Of a DNA stretch of 64,000 nucleotides, positions 10,356 to 19,676 are shown piece by piece. The translations under genes and the position numbers were made by a program. The notes below the pieces were generated by a model. The model was not told where the DNA came from, did no database searches, and saw nothing but the letters and a program-made list of their open reading frames with translations. Source of the stretch: Pseudomonas sp. FP453 (GTDB taxonomy: Bacteria; Pseudomonadota; Gammaproteobacteria; Pseudomonadales; Pseudomonadaceae); assembly GCF_030687495.1 (NCBI RefSeq), contig NZ_CP117435.1:1302001-1366000 (forward strand), read 5' to 3'. The first letter of the stretch is position 1; the number at the start of each line of letters is the position of its first letter.

Positions 10356-11213
10356 TCAGGAAATACGGGTCTTGCCGTTGACAGCCGTGTCAGGTGTTTC
10401 TTCTGCAACAGTAGGTGCGGCGCTCGGCAGATGACGGGCAATCAGCCCGCGATAGGCCGCAGCACCCAGGCATGCGCCAACAATTGGCGCGAAAACCGGA
10501 ATCAGGAAGTAAGGAATATCGCGACCGCCAGTAAAGGCTATTTCACCCCAGCCAGCGAAAAAGGTCATTAGCTTGGGCCCGAAATCACGCGCCGGGTTCA
10601 TCGCAAAGCCGGTCAACGGGCCCATGGCGCTACCGATCACGGCGATCAGCAGGCCGATCAGCAGCGGGGCCAGCGGGCCGCGCGGCAAGCCGTTGTTGTC
10701 ATCGGTGAGGGCCATGATCACGCCCATCAGGATCGCGGTGATCACCACTTCCACCAGGAACGCCTGGGCGGTGCTCAGCAGCGCATGGGGGTAGGTGGAG
10801 AACACCGACGCCAATTCCAGGCTGGCCTGGGAGCCGCGAACCATATGGTGGGTTTGTTCGTAATCGAAAAACAGATTGCTGTAGAGGGTGTACACCAAGG
10901 CGGCCGAGCAGAAGGCGCCGGCGACCTGGGCGAGAATGTAGAAGGGCAGTTTGCGCTTTTCGAAGTCGGCGAAAATGCACAGGGCGATACTGACCGCCGG
11001 GTTGAGGTGCGCCCCGGAAATACCGGCGCTCAGGTAGATCGCCATGCTGACGCCAACCCCCCAGATAATACTGATTTCCCACAAACCAAAGCTGGCACCC
11101 GCGACCTTGAGCGCAGCGACGCATCCTGTACCGAAGAAGATCAGCAGCGCAGTCCCCAGGAATTCGGCCATGCATTGGCTCGAAAGTGAAGGCTGTTGAA
11201 GAGCAGTTGTCAT
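10356..11213 (-). CDS. glpF: Glycerol uptake facilitator GlpF (aquaglyceroporin)
   Basis: A 285-residue MIP-family channel. The start MTTALQQPS at 11213 follows GAGG and is preferred over an upstream in-frame extension. Both family boxes are visible: SGAHLNPAVSIAL and GFAMNPARDFGPK, the Asp after the second NPA being the mark of a glycerol channel rather than a strict water channel. Six hydrophobic segments are present. It is the first gene of glpFK, the inner-membrane entry point for glycerol. Confidence 0.94.
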   Translation of the reverse strand: MTTALQQPSLSSQCMAEFLGTALLIFFGTGCVAALKVAGASFGLWEISIIWGVGVSMAIYLSAGISGAHLNPAVSIALCIFADFEKRKLPFYILAQVAGAFCSAALVYTLYSNLFFDYEQTHHMVRGSQASLELASVFSTYPHALLSTAQAFLVEVVITAILMGVIMALTDDNNGLPRGPLAPLLIGLLIAVIGSAMGPLTGFAMNPARDFGPKLMTFFAGWGEIAFTGGRDIPYFLIPVFAPIVGACLGAAAYRGLIARHLPSAAPTVAEETPDTAVNGKTRIS

Positions 11214-11389
11214 GGAAAACCTCAGTTGTTGTTCTTGTCTGGCGCACGCTCTCAACGGAGCGTTGCGCGATTTTCACCGTGGCAAGGATCCCCATCCCGG
11301 ACACGGCTTACTGCTCGAGTGCTGCAGGAGCATTCCTACAGGATTCGGAAACGAAAAAATATAGACAAGAATGACGGCTGTCAAAGGTC

Positions 11390-11413
11390 GAAAGTGAACC
11401 ATTGGTCACTTTC
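11390..11413. promoter_or_regulatory. Inverted repeat in the glpF/ybaK divergent region
   Basis: GAAAGTGA and TCACTTTC arms flank an 8-base centre, itself near-palindromic (ACCATTGG). It lies ~180 bases upstream of glpF and ~127 upstream of ybaK in a 326-base gap with no gene. A weak GlpR-like match (TTTTTTCG...CGAAT, minus strand, around 11343-11360) is also in this gap. Which gene the repeat serves is not known. Confidence 0.4.
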
Positions 11414-11539
11414 AAACTATTGATCGGGTGAATGACCACGCTTGTAACATTGTGTGTGTACGGCGAAGCGTGCGCAGTAGAGCGTTTTACGCGGGCTTGG
11501 CCTAGAATTGGCCATCTGTTTGCCACGCCTGGAGCCAGC

Positions 11540-12010
11540 ATGACCCCTGCATTGGACCTGTTGAAAAAAGTTCGCGCCGAACATCGTATTCACAGTTATG
11601 AACATGATCCCAAGGCGGCTTCGTATGGCCTGGAGGCCGCGGAGAAGTTGGCGCTGGATCCGGCGCAGGTGTTCAAGACCTTGCTGGCCAGCAGTGAAAA
11701 GGGCGAATTATTGGTGGCGGTGGTGCCGGTCGTCGGAAGTCTGGACCTGAAGGCGCTAGCTCACGCGGCAGGTGTCAAGAAAGTCGAAATGGCCGATCCG
11801 GCAGCGGCGCAGCGTTCTACCGGTTACTTGCTGGGCGGGATCAGCCCGTTGGGGCAGAAGAAGCGCTTGCGTACGTTTATCGATGAGACGGCGCAGCCGT
11901 TTGCGACGATTTTTGTGAGTGCGGGGAGAAGGGGGCTTGAGGTTGAGTTGCCGGCAGCGGTGTTGGCGGAGCATACCCAGGCGAAATTTGCGCCGATTGG
12001 GCGGGCCTGA
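11540..12010 (+). CDS. ybaK: Cys-tRNA(Pro) deacylase YbaK/EbsC
   Basis: A 156-residue protein of the YbaK/ProX editing family, which hydrolyses Cys mischarged onto tRNA-Pro in trans. The ATG at 11540 follows GGAG at 11531; the longer in-frame extension lacks a ribosome-binding site. Recognisable parts are [12 protein letters not shown] near the start and [12 protein letters not shown] in the middle, a loop conserved in YbaK. It stands alone, divergent from glpF and followed by a REPIN. Confidence 0.88.
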   Translation: MTPALDLLKKVRAEHRIHSYEHDPKAASYGLEAAEKLALDPAQVFKTLLASSEKGELLVAVVPVVGSLDLKALAHAAGVKKVEMADPAAAQRSTGYLLGGISPLGQKKRLRTFIDETAQPFATIFVSAGRRGLEVELPAAVLAEHTQAKFAPIGRA

Positions 12011-12040
12011 TTACCTTTCTTAGAACCTATGCAAAACGAA

Positions 12041-12131
12041 TGTGGGAGCTGGCTTGCCTGCGATAGCGGTGTGCCAGTCGATATGTTTTTGACTGATCCA
12101 CCGCAATCGCGGGCAAGCCCGCTCCCACATT
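12041..12131. repeat. REPIN downstream of ybaK
   Basis: A TGTGGGAGCTGGCTTGCCTG arm and an inverted GGCAAGCCCGCTCCCACA arm, one of the CCTGC type and one of the CCCGC type, flank a ~45-bp spacer. It lies between the convergent ends of ybaK and the ABC ATPase gene. Confidence 0.83.
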
Positions 12132-12147
12132 TTTTGATCCGGTTTTG

Positions 12148-13257
12148 TCAGTGGGCAGCGCTGTAACGGCGCACGCCGGAATCGGATTGCGGAATCTGCG
12201 CCGCCACACTTCCTGACGCCTGGAACAGTACGAGGTGCTCCGCCGCCACCCGAATCCCTACATCCGCGCCCACCTGATGGTCGGCGTGGCTTGGAAAAAT
12301 CGACTCCAACTGCGCACCCGTCGGCAGTTGCAGGCGATACAGGGTCGACGCGCCGAGGAAGGTCTTGCCCACGATCCGCGCTTTCAACGTGCTGTCTGGC
12401 GCGTAGACGATGTCGTCGGGGCGCAGCAATACATCCACGGCGCCACCGGTTGGCCATGGGTAGGCGCGGTTCCCGCGCAGGTCGCCCAGTTCGGTGCTGA
12501 CCGAGTCCGGCGAGCTCAATTGGCCACGGATGAAATAACCCTGGCCGATAAAGCTCGCGACATAGGTTGTCTGCGGTTCGTGATAGAGGTTGTAGGGCGT
12601 GTCCCATTGCTCCAGGCGGCCTTCCTTGAAGACGCCGACCTGATCGCTCACGGCGAACGCTTCTTCCTGGTCATGGGTCACCAGGATCGCACTGGTGCCG
12701 CGCGCCTTGAGGATGTCGCGCACTTCGTGGCTGAGCTTGCGCCGCAGTTCGCCGTCGAGGTTGGAGAACGGCTCATCCAGTAGCAGCAGTTGCGGTTCCG
12801 GCGCCAGGGCGCGGGCGAGGGCGACGCGTTGTTGCTGCCCGCCGGAAAGCTCGTGGGGGAAGCGCTTGCCCAGGTTCTTCAGGTTGACCAGTTCCAGCAA
12901 CTCGGCGACCACGCGGTCTTTTTGCGGGTGCTTGCGAATGCCGAACGCAATGTTGTCCGCCACGCTGAGGTGGGGAAACAGGGCGTAGTCCTGGAACACC
13001 ATGCCGATGCGACGTTTCTCCGGTGCCAGGGTGAAACCGGCGCTGGAGATCACTTCGCCCGCCAGGCTGATTTCCCCTTCGTGGACCGGCTCAAACCCGG
13101 CGATCGCGCGCAGGGTGGTGGTCTTGCCGCAACCCGAGGAGCCCAGCAGGCAGCCGATGTCGCCGGCGTTGAGGTGCAGATTGAGGTTCTGCACCACCCG
13201 TTGATCTTGATAGCCGCATGCCAGATTGCGCAGGTTCAGCAGGAATGGCTGGCTCAT
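12148..13257 (-). CDS. ABC transporter ATP-binding protein (FbpC/PotA-like)
   Basis: A 369-residue ATPase of the iron/polyamine/sulfate-type importer class. It shows Walker [11 protein letters not shown]-loop [11 protein letters not shown], signature [15 protein letters not shown], Walker [13 protein letters not shown] and switch His [10 protein letters not shown], then a C-terminal TOBE-like domain (~235-369) typical of FbpC and PotA. No cognate permease or binding protein lies nearby, so the substrate cannot be told; Fe(III) or polyamine importers are the closest matches. Its start overlaps the argF stop by 4 bases, tying its expression to arginine biosynthesis. Confidence 0.82.
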   Translation of the reverse strand: MSQPFLLNLRNLACGYQDQRVVQNLNLHLNAGDIGCLLGSSGCGKTTTLRAIAGFEPVHEGEISLAGEVISSAGFTLAPEKRRIGMVFQDYALFPHLSVADNIAFGIRKHPQKDRVVAELLELVNLKNLGKRFPHELSGGQQQRVALARALAPEPQLLLLDEPFSNLDGELRRKLSHEVRDILKARGTSAILVTHDQEEAFAVSDQVGVFKEGRLEQWDTPYNLYHEPQTTYVASFIGQGYFIRGQLSSPDSVSTELGDLRGNRAYPWPTGGAVDVLLRPDDIVYAPDSTLKARIVGKTFLGASTLYRLQLPTGAQLESIFPSHADHQVGADVGIRVAAEHLVLFQASGSVAAQIPQSDSGVRRYSAAH

Positions 13258-14174
13258 GCGTGGTGGTACGACGGCGGGACGAGGAATTCGAGCAGGGCCT
13301 TTTGTGCATGCAGGCGGTTTTCGGCCTGGTCCCAGGCGACCGAACGGCTGTCATCCAGCAGGTCGAGGCTGATTTCTTCACCACGGTGGGCCGGCAGGCA
13401 GTGCATGAACAGCACGTCCGGTGCAGCCAGATCGAGCAGGGCACGGGTTACCTGGAACGGCGCGAAGAGCGCGAGGCGCTTGGCGGTTTCTTCTTCCTGG
13501 CCCATGGAGGTCCAGACGTCGGTGCTGACGAGGTGCGCGCCCATCACTGCTTCGCGTGGGTCACGCACAACGGTGACGCGCTCGCCGGCTTGTGCGAGGA
13601 AACGGGCGTCAGGCTCGTAGCCCTCCGGGCAGGCAACGCGCAGTTGGAAGTCGAACTGGATCGCCGCTTCTATATAGCTGTTGCACATGTTGTTGCCGTC
13701 GCCGATCCAGGCCACGGTCTTGCCCTGGATCGAACCACGGTGCTCAAGGAAGGTTTGCATGTCGGCCAGCAACTGGCACGGGTGCAGGTCATCGGACAGG
13801 CCGTTGATCACTGGTACGCGGGAGTGGGCGGCAAATTCAGTGACGGTGCTGTGGGCGAAGGTGCGGATCATCACCGCATCGAGCATGCTCGACATCACGA
13901 TGGCGCTGTCGGCGACGGTCTCGCCACGGCCCAGCTGGGTGTCGCGCGATGACAGGAAGATGGCTTGGCCGCCCAGCTGGATCATGCCGGCTTCAAAAGA
14001 CACGCGGGTGCGGGTCGAGGATTTCTCGAAAATCATCCCGAGCACGCGGTTTTTCAAAGGCTCGAACAGTACGCCGCGGTTACGCAGGTCTTTAAGCTCA
14101 ATGCCTCGACGGATCACGCTGACCAGCTCTTCGGGCGTGCAATCCATCAGGGAGAGAAAGTGCCTTGCGCTCAT
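13254..14174 (-). CDS. argF: Ornithine carbamoyltransferase, anabolic (ArgF)
   Basis: A 306-residue enzyme making citrulline from ornithine and carbamoyl phosphate. The carbamoyl-phosphate motif SSTRTR and the ornithine-binding [12 protein letters not shown] motif are intact, as is [11 protein letters not shown]. The length and N-terminus ([11 protein letters not shown]) match the anabolic Pseudomonas enzyme rather than the longer catabolic ArcB. Two ATGs are adjacent (14177 and 14174); the second was chosen by family agreement, with AAGG upstream. It is the first gene of a two-gene coupled unit with the ABC ATPase. Confidence 0.94.
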   Translation of the reverse strand: MSARHFLSLMDCTPEELVSVIRRGIELKDLRNRGVLFEPLKNRVLGMIFEKSSTRTRVSFEAGMIQLGGQAIFLSSRDTQLGRGETVADSAIVMSSMLDAVMIRTFAHSTVTEFAAHSRVPVINGLSDDLHPCQLLADMQTFLEHRGSIQGKTVAWIGDGNNMCNSYIEAAIQFDFQLRVACPEGYEPDARFLAQAGERVTVVRDPREAVMGAHLVSTDVWTSMGQEEETAKRLALFAPFQVTRALLDLAAPDVLFMHCLPAHRGEEISLDLLDDSRSVAWDQAENRLHAQKALLEFLVPPSYHHA

Positions 14175-14291
14175 CATTAACTACCTTTTTGCAACAGACC
14201 GCAGATACTCAAAGCCTTGTTTATTGTGACAACGGGCGAGACCTGCGGCGAAAGCCGCACGGGGCGACGAAATAGGGGAAGGCGCGATATT

Positions 14292-14304
14292 GACATTAAA
14301 TGTC
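14292..14304. promoter_or_regulatory. Palindrome upstream of argF
   Basis: A perfect GACATT-A-AATGTC palindrome nested in a wider CGCGA...TCGCG pair, ~118 bases upstream of argF. No gene is seen in the 435 bases between argF and the molybdopterin oxidoreductase gene. It may be a regulator site, but no clear ArgR box (TGTCGC-N8-AA) was identified and the binding protein is unknown. Confidence 0.35.
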
Positions 14305-14609
14305 GCGTCTTACCAATAGGGGCTACGTTTTTAGGGGTGTTCAAGAAGGGCGCCTGAGCGCTTTTGAAGACGAATTCCTGACAGCAGCGAGCCATTTGTA
14401 CACTGGCCCCGTAACCTTTTGCAATCCGCCGGGGCGGGCCTGGGCCGGGTTGTGTCGGTTTCAGCGGTGATGTGCGAAGTTTCTGAAATATTTACTCATG
14501 CTTACCCATGGCTTGGCCTGATGTCCGTCGATTCACGGGGCGAACCTTGGTGGCGTCCTCATCGGTCGCGGCCCATAGTTGAGTCAAAGCCCTAATAAAG
14601 AGACTGGCC

Positions 14610-16718
14610 ATGACCAAGACTCTCCATCACCGTGCCTGCCATCTGTGTGAAGCCATCTGCGGCCTGACCCTGGAAACCACGCGCGCCGACGACGGCAGCC
14701 TGGCGATCACCTCGATCAAGGGCGACGCGCTGGACACCTTCAGCCGTGGCCATATCTGCCCCAAGGCCGTGGCGTTGCAGGATATCCAGAATGACCCGGA
14801 TCGCCTGCACCAACCGATGTTGCGCGTGGCAGGCGAATGGCAGCCGATCCCGTGGGACGATGCGTTCAAGCTTGTCGCCGAACGGCTGGCAGGCATCCAG
14901 GCCCGGCATGGGCAGAATGCGGTGGCGGTGTACCAGGGCAACCCCAGCGTGCACAACTACGGGCTGATGACCCACAGCAACTACTTCCTGGGCCAGCTCA
15001 AGACGCGCAACCGCTTTTCCGCGACCTCGGTGGACCAACTGCCCCATCACCTTACCAGCCACCTGATGTACGGTCATGGCCTGTTGCTGCCTATCCCGGA
15101 TATCGATCACACCGACTTCATGCTGATCCTGGGTGGCAATCCGCTGGCGTCCAACGGCAGCATCATGACTGTGCCCGATGTGGAGAAACGCCTGAAAGCC
15201 ATCCAGGCCCGGGGAGGCAAGGTGGTGGTGGTTGATCCTCGGCGCAGTGAGACGGCGGCGATGGCCGACCAGCATATATTTGTGCGCCCCGGTGGGGATG
15301 CGGCGTTGTTGTTCGCGGTGCTCAACACGTTGTTTAGCGAGAACCTGACCCGTGCCAGCCATTTGCCCGTCGAAGGCCTGGAGGATGTGCAGCGCGCCAT
15401 TGCCGCGTTCACCGCCGAGGCCATGAGCCGCCAGTGTGCGGTGCCGGCCGGGCAGATTCGCCAGTTGGCGCGGGACTTTGCCGCGGCGGACAAGGCCGTG
15501 TGTTACGGGCGCATGGGGGTTTCGACCCAGGCCTTCGGCACGCTGTGCCATTGGCTGGTGCAGTTGATCAACCTGGTCACCGGTAACCTGGATCGGGTCG
15601 GCGGTGCGTTATGCACGTCGCCAGCAGTGGACCTGGTGGCGTCCACCGGCGGCGGGCATTTCAATCGCTGGCAGAGCCGGGTTTCCGGGCGCCCCGAGTA
15701 TGGCAGCGAGTTACCGGTGTCGGCCTTGGCTGAAGAAATGCTGACGGAAGGCGAAGGACAAATCCGCGCGCTGGTGACCGTCGCCGGTAACCCCGTGTTG
15801 TCCACGCCCAACGGTCGTCAGTTGGAACAAGCCCTGGATGGCTTGGAGTTCATGGTCAGCATCGACCTCTATATCAACGAGACCACGCGTTATGCGGACT
15901 TGATCCTGCCGTCCACCTCGGCCCTGGAAAACGATCACTACGACACCACGTTCAATATGTTCGCCGTGCGTAATGTCACCCGCTTTAATCGCGCGATTTT
16001 GCCCAAGCCCGAAGGCGCGTTGCATGACTGGGAGATCTTTGTCGGTTTGGCCCAGGCGTTCGCCGCGCAGACGGGGGCTGCGCTCAAGCCGACCATGGCG
16101 CCGGCGCAGATGATCGACTTCGGGCTGCGGGCCGGAGCGTATGGTGATGGGTCCGAGCATAAGCTGTCCGTCGCGATGCTGGCAGATCACCCCCATGGCG
16201 TGGATCTGGGGCCGCTCAGGGCCAACCTCTCCCAGCGTCTGAAAACTGCGGATGGCAAGGTGCAAGCGGCGCCTGCGGTGATCCTTGCCGACCTGGCGCG
16301 GTTTGCCGCGCAGCCGCTGCCGGTGGCTGACGAACTGTTGTTGATCGGACGCCGGCATGTGCGCAGCAATAATTCCTGGATGCATAACTATCACCGCTTG
16401 GTGAAGGGCAAGCCGCGTCATCAGTTGCTGATGCATCCCGATGACCTGTCCAGCCGGCAGTTGAGTGATGGCCAGCGGGTGCGCGTGAGTTCACGCATCG
16501 GCATGATCGAGGTGGAAGTGCTGGCCAGTCTGGACATGATGCCCGGCGTGGTCAGCCTGCCCCACGGTTGGGGGCATGGCCGGCCGGGCGTGCAGATGAG
16601 CATCGCCAGCGGGCAGCCGGGGGCGAGTGCGAACGACTTGACCGACGAACGGCAATTGGACGAGTTGTCGGGCAACGCCGCGCTCAATGGCGTTCCGGTG
16701 CAGGTCGCAGCTGCCTGA
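14610..16718 (+). CDS. Molybdopterin-dependent oxidoreductase with N-terminal [4Fe-4S] site
   Basis: A 702-residue member of the DMSO reductase/formate dehydrogenase superfamily. The N-terminal cluster ligands are C10-x2-C13-x3-C17 and C50 (RGHICPKA), followed by the molybdopterin domains with YQGNPSVHNYGL and LGGNPLASNGSI, and the C-terminal Asp-decarboxylase-like barrel (VRVSSRIGMIEVEV; LPHGWGHG). There is no twin-arginine signal, so the enzyme is cytoplasmic. No electron-transfer or membrane-anchor subunit is encoded nearby. The substrate cannot be named from sequence alone. Confidence 0.82.
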   Translation: MTKTLHHRACHLCEAICGLTLETTRADDGSLAITSIKGDALDTFSRGHICPKAVALQDIQNDPDRLHQPMLRVAGEWQPIPWDDAFKLVAERLAGIQARHGQNAVAVYQGNPSVHNYGLMTHSNYFLGQLKTRNRFSATSVDQLPHHLTSHLMYGHGLLLPIPDIDHTDFMLILGGNPLASNGSIMTVPDVEKRLKAIQARGGKVVVVDPRRSETAAMADQHIFVRPGGDAALLFAVLNTLFSENLTRASHLPVEGLEDVQRAIAAFTAEAMSRQCAVPAGQIRQLARDFAAADKAVCYGRMGVSTQAFGTLCHWLVQLINLVTGNLDRVGGALCTSPAVDLVASTGGGHFNRWQSRVSGRPEYGSELPVSALAEEMLTEGEGQIRALVTVAGNPVLSTPNGRQLEQALDGLEFMVSIDLYINETTRYADLILPSTSALENDHYDTTFNMFAVRNVTRFNRAILPKPEGALHDWEIFVGLAQAFAAQTGAALKPTMAPAQMIDFGLRAGAYGDGSEHKLSVAMLADHPHGVDLGPLRANLSQRLKTADGKVQAAPAVILADLARFAAQPLPVADELLLIGRRHVRSNNSWMHNYHRLVKGKPRHQLLMHPDDLSSRQLSDGQRVRVSSRIGMIEVEVLASLDMMPGVVSLPHGWGHGRPGVQMSIASGQPGASANDLTDERQLDELSGNAALNGVPVQVAAA

Positions 16719-16795
16719 GCACCCGGCTGGAATTTTGCGTTACAATGCGCCACCGTGCCGACCTGTGAGTCGCAAAGTTCCAGCCGAGGTGTTCC

Positions 16796-17134
16796 ATGGA
16801 TATCATCGAAACGATCAAAGAGCAGATTGCTGCCAACACCATTCTGCTTTACATGAAGGGCGCACCTAACGCTCCTCAGTGCGGTTTCTCCGCGAAGGCG
16901 TCCCAGGCCATCATGGCGTGCGGCGAGAAATTCGCTTACGTGGATATCCTGCAAAACCCTGAAATCCGCGCCAACCTGCCGAAGTACGCCAACTGGCCTA
17001 CGTTCCCACAACTGTGGGTGGCCGGTGAGCTGGTCGGCGGTAGCGACATCATCGTCGAGATGGCGGCTGATGGTTCGCTGCAAGCCCTGATCAAGGAAGC
17101 GGCGGCGAACGCGGCGGCCAAGACCGACGCTTGA
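16796..17134 (+). CDS. grxD: Monothiol glutaredoxin Grx4
   Basis: A 112-residue monothiol glutaredoxin with the active-site CGFS beginning at C29 and the glutathione-binding WPTFPQLWVAGELVGGSD segment. Family members carry and transfer [2Fe-2S] clusters in the cytoplasm with a BolA partner. The next genes are bacterioferritin and its ferredoxin, so this is a small iron-homeostasis neighbourhood, although those are on the other strand. A strong terminator separates it from bfr. Confidence 0.94.
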   Translation: MDIIETIKEQIAANTILLYMKGAPNAPQCGFSAKASQAIMACGEKFAYVDILQNPEIRANLPKYANWPTFPQLWVAGELVGGSDIIVEMAADGSLQALIKEAAANAAAKTDA

Positions 17135-17146
17135 TTCGTTTGCAAT

Positions 17147-17185
17147 AAAAAGCCCCGCTTCTCGTGAGAGAGCGGGGCTTTTTTA
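17147..17185. terminator. Bidirectional terminator between grxD and bfr
   Basis: A/T runs flank the stem AAAGCCCCGCT...AGCGGGGCTTT. It serves convergent grxD (+) and bfr (-). Confidence 0.85.
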
Positions 17186-17203
17186 TACCTGCTTGCCGAG
17201 GGC

Positions 17204-17674
17204 TTATTCGCCCATCTGCGATTGCAGGTAGTTTTCCAGGCTGACTTTGTCGATCAGGCCCAGTTGGGTTTCCAGCCAGTCGATGTGTTCTTCCTGGTCT
17301 TCCAGGATATCTTCCAGCAGTTCGCGGCTGCCGAAGTCGCCTTTGGTTTCGCAGTGAGCGATGGCGGCCTTGAGGTCGCTGTGGCTCTTCTGTTCGAACT
17401 TGAGGTCGCTGCTGATCATTTCCTGGGTGTGCTCGCCGATGTTCAGCTTGCCCAGGTCCTGCACGTTCGGCAGGCCTTCCAGGAACAGGATGCGCTTGAT
17501 CAGCGCGTCGGCGTCCTTCATGGCCTTGATGGACTCTTTGTATTCGCGCTTGCCGAGCTTTTCCAGGCCCCAATCGTCATACATGCGTGCATGCAGGAAG
17601 TACTGATTGATCGCGACCAGTTCATTGGCAAGGATTTTGTTGAGTTGCTGGATGACTGAGATGTCGCCTTTCAT
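17204..17674 (-). CDS. bfr: Bacterioferritin, haem-ligand type with altered ferroxidase site
   Basis: A 156-residue bacterioferritin, a 24-subunit iron-storage shell protein. The haem-ligating Met52 is present (IKAMKDAD). Compared with P. aeruginosa BfrB, of the six usual ferroxidase ligands E18, E94 and H130 remain, but E51 is Ala, H54 is Asp and E127 is Gln. This subunit should bind haem but not form a normal di-iron centre, so it probably co-assembles with a catalytic subunit encoded elsewhere. bfd, encoding the partner reductant ferredoxin, lies upstream in the same direction. The family is certain; the mixed-shell idea is inference. Confidence 0.93.
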   Translation of the reverse strand: MKGDISVIQQLNKILANELVAINQYFLHARMYDDWGLEKLGKREYKESIKAMKDADALIKRILFLEGLPNVQDLGKLNIGEHTQEMISSDLKFEQKSHSDLKAAIAHCETKGDFGSRELLEDILEDQEEHIDWLETQLGLIDKVSLENYLQSQMGE

Positions 17675-17831
17675 GACTGGGGTCCTGCCCTGTAATCGCT
17701 GTGTATAGGGCGGAGTTTGAGCGGCGAAAACCTTAGTGTCAAACCTAAGTTATTGAATAATAAATGAAAATTAATCGGAATAAGAATGTTTGTGTTCCGC
17801 GTCTTGGCGCTAACTAATTGAATTGCGGGCA

Positions 17832-17862
17832 TAAAAAAACCGGACACTAAGTCCGGTTCTTT
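17832..17862 (-). terminator. Terminator of bfd
   Basis: Read leftwards, the stem AACCGGAC...GTCCGGTT is followed by a T-run, shortly after the bfd stop. Confidence 0.8.
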
Positions 17863-17875
17863 AAAACACGCCTAT

Positions 17876-18094
17876 TTAGGCGTGTGTAAATTCTGCTGAA
17901 TAGGGGATTGCGGCCTGGGCTGTTTGCAGCTGCGTCAGGGTTTCCCGTACCACTTGCTTGGCGAGGCAGGCACATTTCCCGCACTGGCTGGCAACGCCGG
18001 TGGTTTCACGCACTTCCTTGTAGCTGCAGCAACCTTCGTAGATTGCTTCGCGGATTTGTCCGTCGGTGACGCCAGTACAGAGGCAGACATACAT
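17876..18094 (-). CDS. bfd: Bacterioferritin-associated ferredoxin Bfd
   Basis: A 72-residue [2Fe-2S] protein. The four cluster Cys are in MYVCLCTG (C4, C6) and SQCGKCAC (C38, C41), the BFD-fold arrangement. It docks on bacterioferritin near the haem and delivers electrons to release stored Fe(II), taking them from ferredoxin-NADP reductase (fpr is at 54.1 kb in this window). A Fur-box-like sequence lies ~50 bases upstream, consistent with induction in low iron. Confidence 0.93.
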   Translation of the reverse strand: MYVCLCTGVTDGQIREAIYEGCCSYKEVRETTGVASQCGKCACLAKQVVRETLTQLQTAQAAIPYSAEFTHA

Positions 18095-18143
18095 AAGGGA
18101 GAACCGTCGCGGGTTTAAGGCTTAAGTGCGGTGGATCTTAATG

Positions 18144-18163
18144 TTAACGAGAATGATTGTCAA
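18144..18163. promoter_or_regulatory. Fur box upstream of bfd
   Basis: ACGAGAATGATTGTCA (complement TGACAATCATTCTCGT) matches most positions of the GATAATGATAATCATTATC consensus. It lies just upstream of bfd and is placed to repress it when iron is plentiful. Confidence 0.7.
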
Positions 18164-18336
18164 AGTAGATTCGTAGGGTATTCGCTGACAGCGTGCCCGC
18201 ACTGACGAACGGTTTTTTCAGTGTATGATGGTCGGTCTTCACGAAGCGTGACTGCGTCACAGGGCTGTCGCTTAAGGGCGCCAGACTGGGCCGGTCCTTT
18301 TACTTCAATCGTCACCCTTACATCAGGAGATATCCA

Positions 18337-18939
18337 ATGAGCGTACTCGTCGGCAAACAAGCCCCGGATTTCGACGTACCCGCCGTCCTCGGCAATGGCG
18401 AAATCGTTGACAGCTTCAAGCTGTCTGAAGCCATCAAAGGCAAATACGGCCTGGTGTTCTTCTACCCGCTGGACTTCACCTTCGTCTGCCCTTCGGAGCT
18501 GATCGCTCTGGACCACCGCATGGACGATTTCAAGGCGCGCAACGTTGAAGTGGTAGCCGTTTCCATCGACTCCCATTTCACCCACAACGCCTGGCGCAAC
18601 ACCGCCATCAATGATGGCGGCATCGGCAAAGTCAAATACACCATGGCTGCCGACATGAAGCACGACATTGCCAAGGCCTACGACGTTGAGTCCGAAGGCG
18701 GCGTGGCTTTCCGTGGCGCATTCCTGATCGATGACAAGGGCGTTGTACGCTCCCAGATCATCAACGACCTGCCACTGGGCCGTAACATGGAAGAGCTGAT
18801 CCGCCTGGTCGACGCCCTGCAATTCCACGAAGAGCACGGCGAAGTCTGCCCGGCCAACTGGAAAAAAGGCGACAAAGGCATGAACGCTTCGCCAGAAGGC
18901 GTTGCGGCTTACCTGACCGAGAACGCTGGCAAGCTGTAA
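18337..18939 (+). CDS. 2-Cys peroxiredoxin (AhpC/Prx1 type)
   Basis: A 200-residue typical 2-Cys peroxiredoxin reducing H2O2 and organic peroxides. The peroxidatic Cys is C51 in DFTFVCPSE, and the resolving Cys is C171 in HGEVCPANW. AGGAGA precedes the ATG. It is a Prx1/Tpx-like enzyme rather than the AhpC partnered with AhpF: no ahpF is adjacent, so a thioredoxin system is the likely reductant. It follows the iron-storage genes, fitting a combined iron/peroxide defence block. Confidence 0.9.
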   Translation: MSVLVGKQAPDFDVPAVLGNGEIVDSFKLSEAIKGKYGLVFFYPLDFTFVCPSELIALDHRMDDFKARNVEVVAVSIDSHFTHNAWRNTAINDGGIGKVKYTMAADMKHDIAKAYDVESEGGVAFRGAFLIDDKGVVRSQIINDLPLGRNMEELIRLVDALQFHEEHGEVCPANWKKGDKGMNASPEGVAAYLTENAGKL

Positions 18940-18955
18940 GCCAGAGTCGAGGTAC

Positions 18956-18987
18956 AAAAAAACCGGCCTGAGAAGGCCGGTTTTTTT
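18956..18987. terminator. Bidirectional terminator between the peroxiredoxin gene and rnt
   Basis: An ACCGGCCT...AGGCCGGT stem has A-runs on one side and T-runs on the other, between convergent genes. Confidence 0.85.
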
Positions 18988-19004
18988 GTGCGCGGGAAAT
19001 GGCT

Positions 19005-19676
19005 TCAGTCGCCGAAATCTTCCCAACCGCCCATCTGCTTCCAGCGATTGACGATGCCGCAGAACAGATCGGCCGTCTTCTCGGTGTCGTAGCGCGCCGA
19101 GTGGGCTTCACGACCGTCAAAGTCGATACCGGCTGCCTGACAGGCCTTGGCCAGTACGGTCTGGCCGTAAGCCAGACCCGCGAGGGTGGCGGTGTCGAAG
19201 CTGGAGAACGGGTGGAACGGGTTGCGCTTCATGTCCAGCCGCGCCACGGCGGCGTTCAGGAAGCCCAGGTCGAAGCTGCTGTTGTGCCCGACCAGGATCG
19301 CGCGTTTGCAGCCATTGGCTTTCAATGCCTTGCGCACGCCACGGAAGATATCGGTCAGCGCTGCTTCTTCACTCACGGCCATGCGCAGTGGGTGATCGAG
19401 CTTGATACCGGTGAATTCCAAGGCGGCTGCTTCGATATTCGCGCCTTCAAACGGCTCGACGCGGAAGAAGTGGGTGTGTTCCGGGAACACAAAACCCTGT
19501 TCATCCATGCCGATGGTGGTCGCGGCAATTTCCAGCAACGCGTCGGTGGCGCAATTGAAACCACCGGTTTCTACGTCGATGACAACCGGCAGATAGCCGC
19601 GAAACCGCTCGGCCATCGGATGGCGGGAGCCGCCACCGCTGTGCTCGTGTTCGTCGTCGTAATGGTCTTCACTCAC
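19005..19676 (-). CDS. rnt: Ribonuclease T
   Basis: A 223-residue DEDDh exoribonuclease that trims tRNA and other stable RNA 3' ends. The metal-site motifs are visible: [10 protein letters not shown] (first Asp/Glu), [11 protein letters not shown] (second Asp) and the AHSARYDTE segment with His and Asp. The start overlaps the pyrC stop by 4 bases, so it is translated after pyrC. The pyrC-rnt order matches other pseudomonads. Confidence 0.94.
   Translation of the reverse strand: MSEDHYDDEHEHSGGGSRHPMAERFRGYLPVVIDVETGGFNCATDALLEIAATTIGMDEQGFVFPEHTHFFRVEPFEGANIEAAALEFTGIKLDHPLRMAVSEEAALTDIFRGVRKALKANGCKRAILVGHNSSFDLGFLNAAVARLDMKRNPFHPFSSFDTATLAGLAYGQTVLAKACQAAGIDFDGREAHSARYDTEKTADLFCGIVNRWKQMGGWEDFGD

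Noticed and set aside
18144..18163. Whether the Fur-like box also serves the peroxiredoxin gene
   Set aside because: It is ~175 bases from the peroxiredoxin ATG and adjacent to bfd; nothing ties it to the peroxiredoxin gene.
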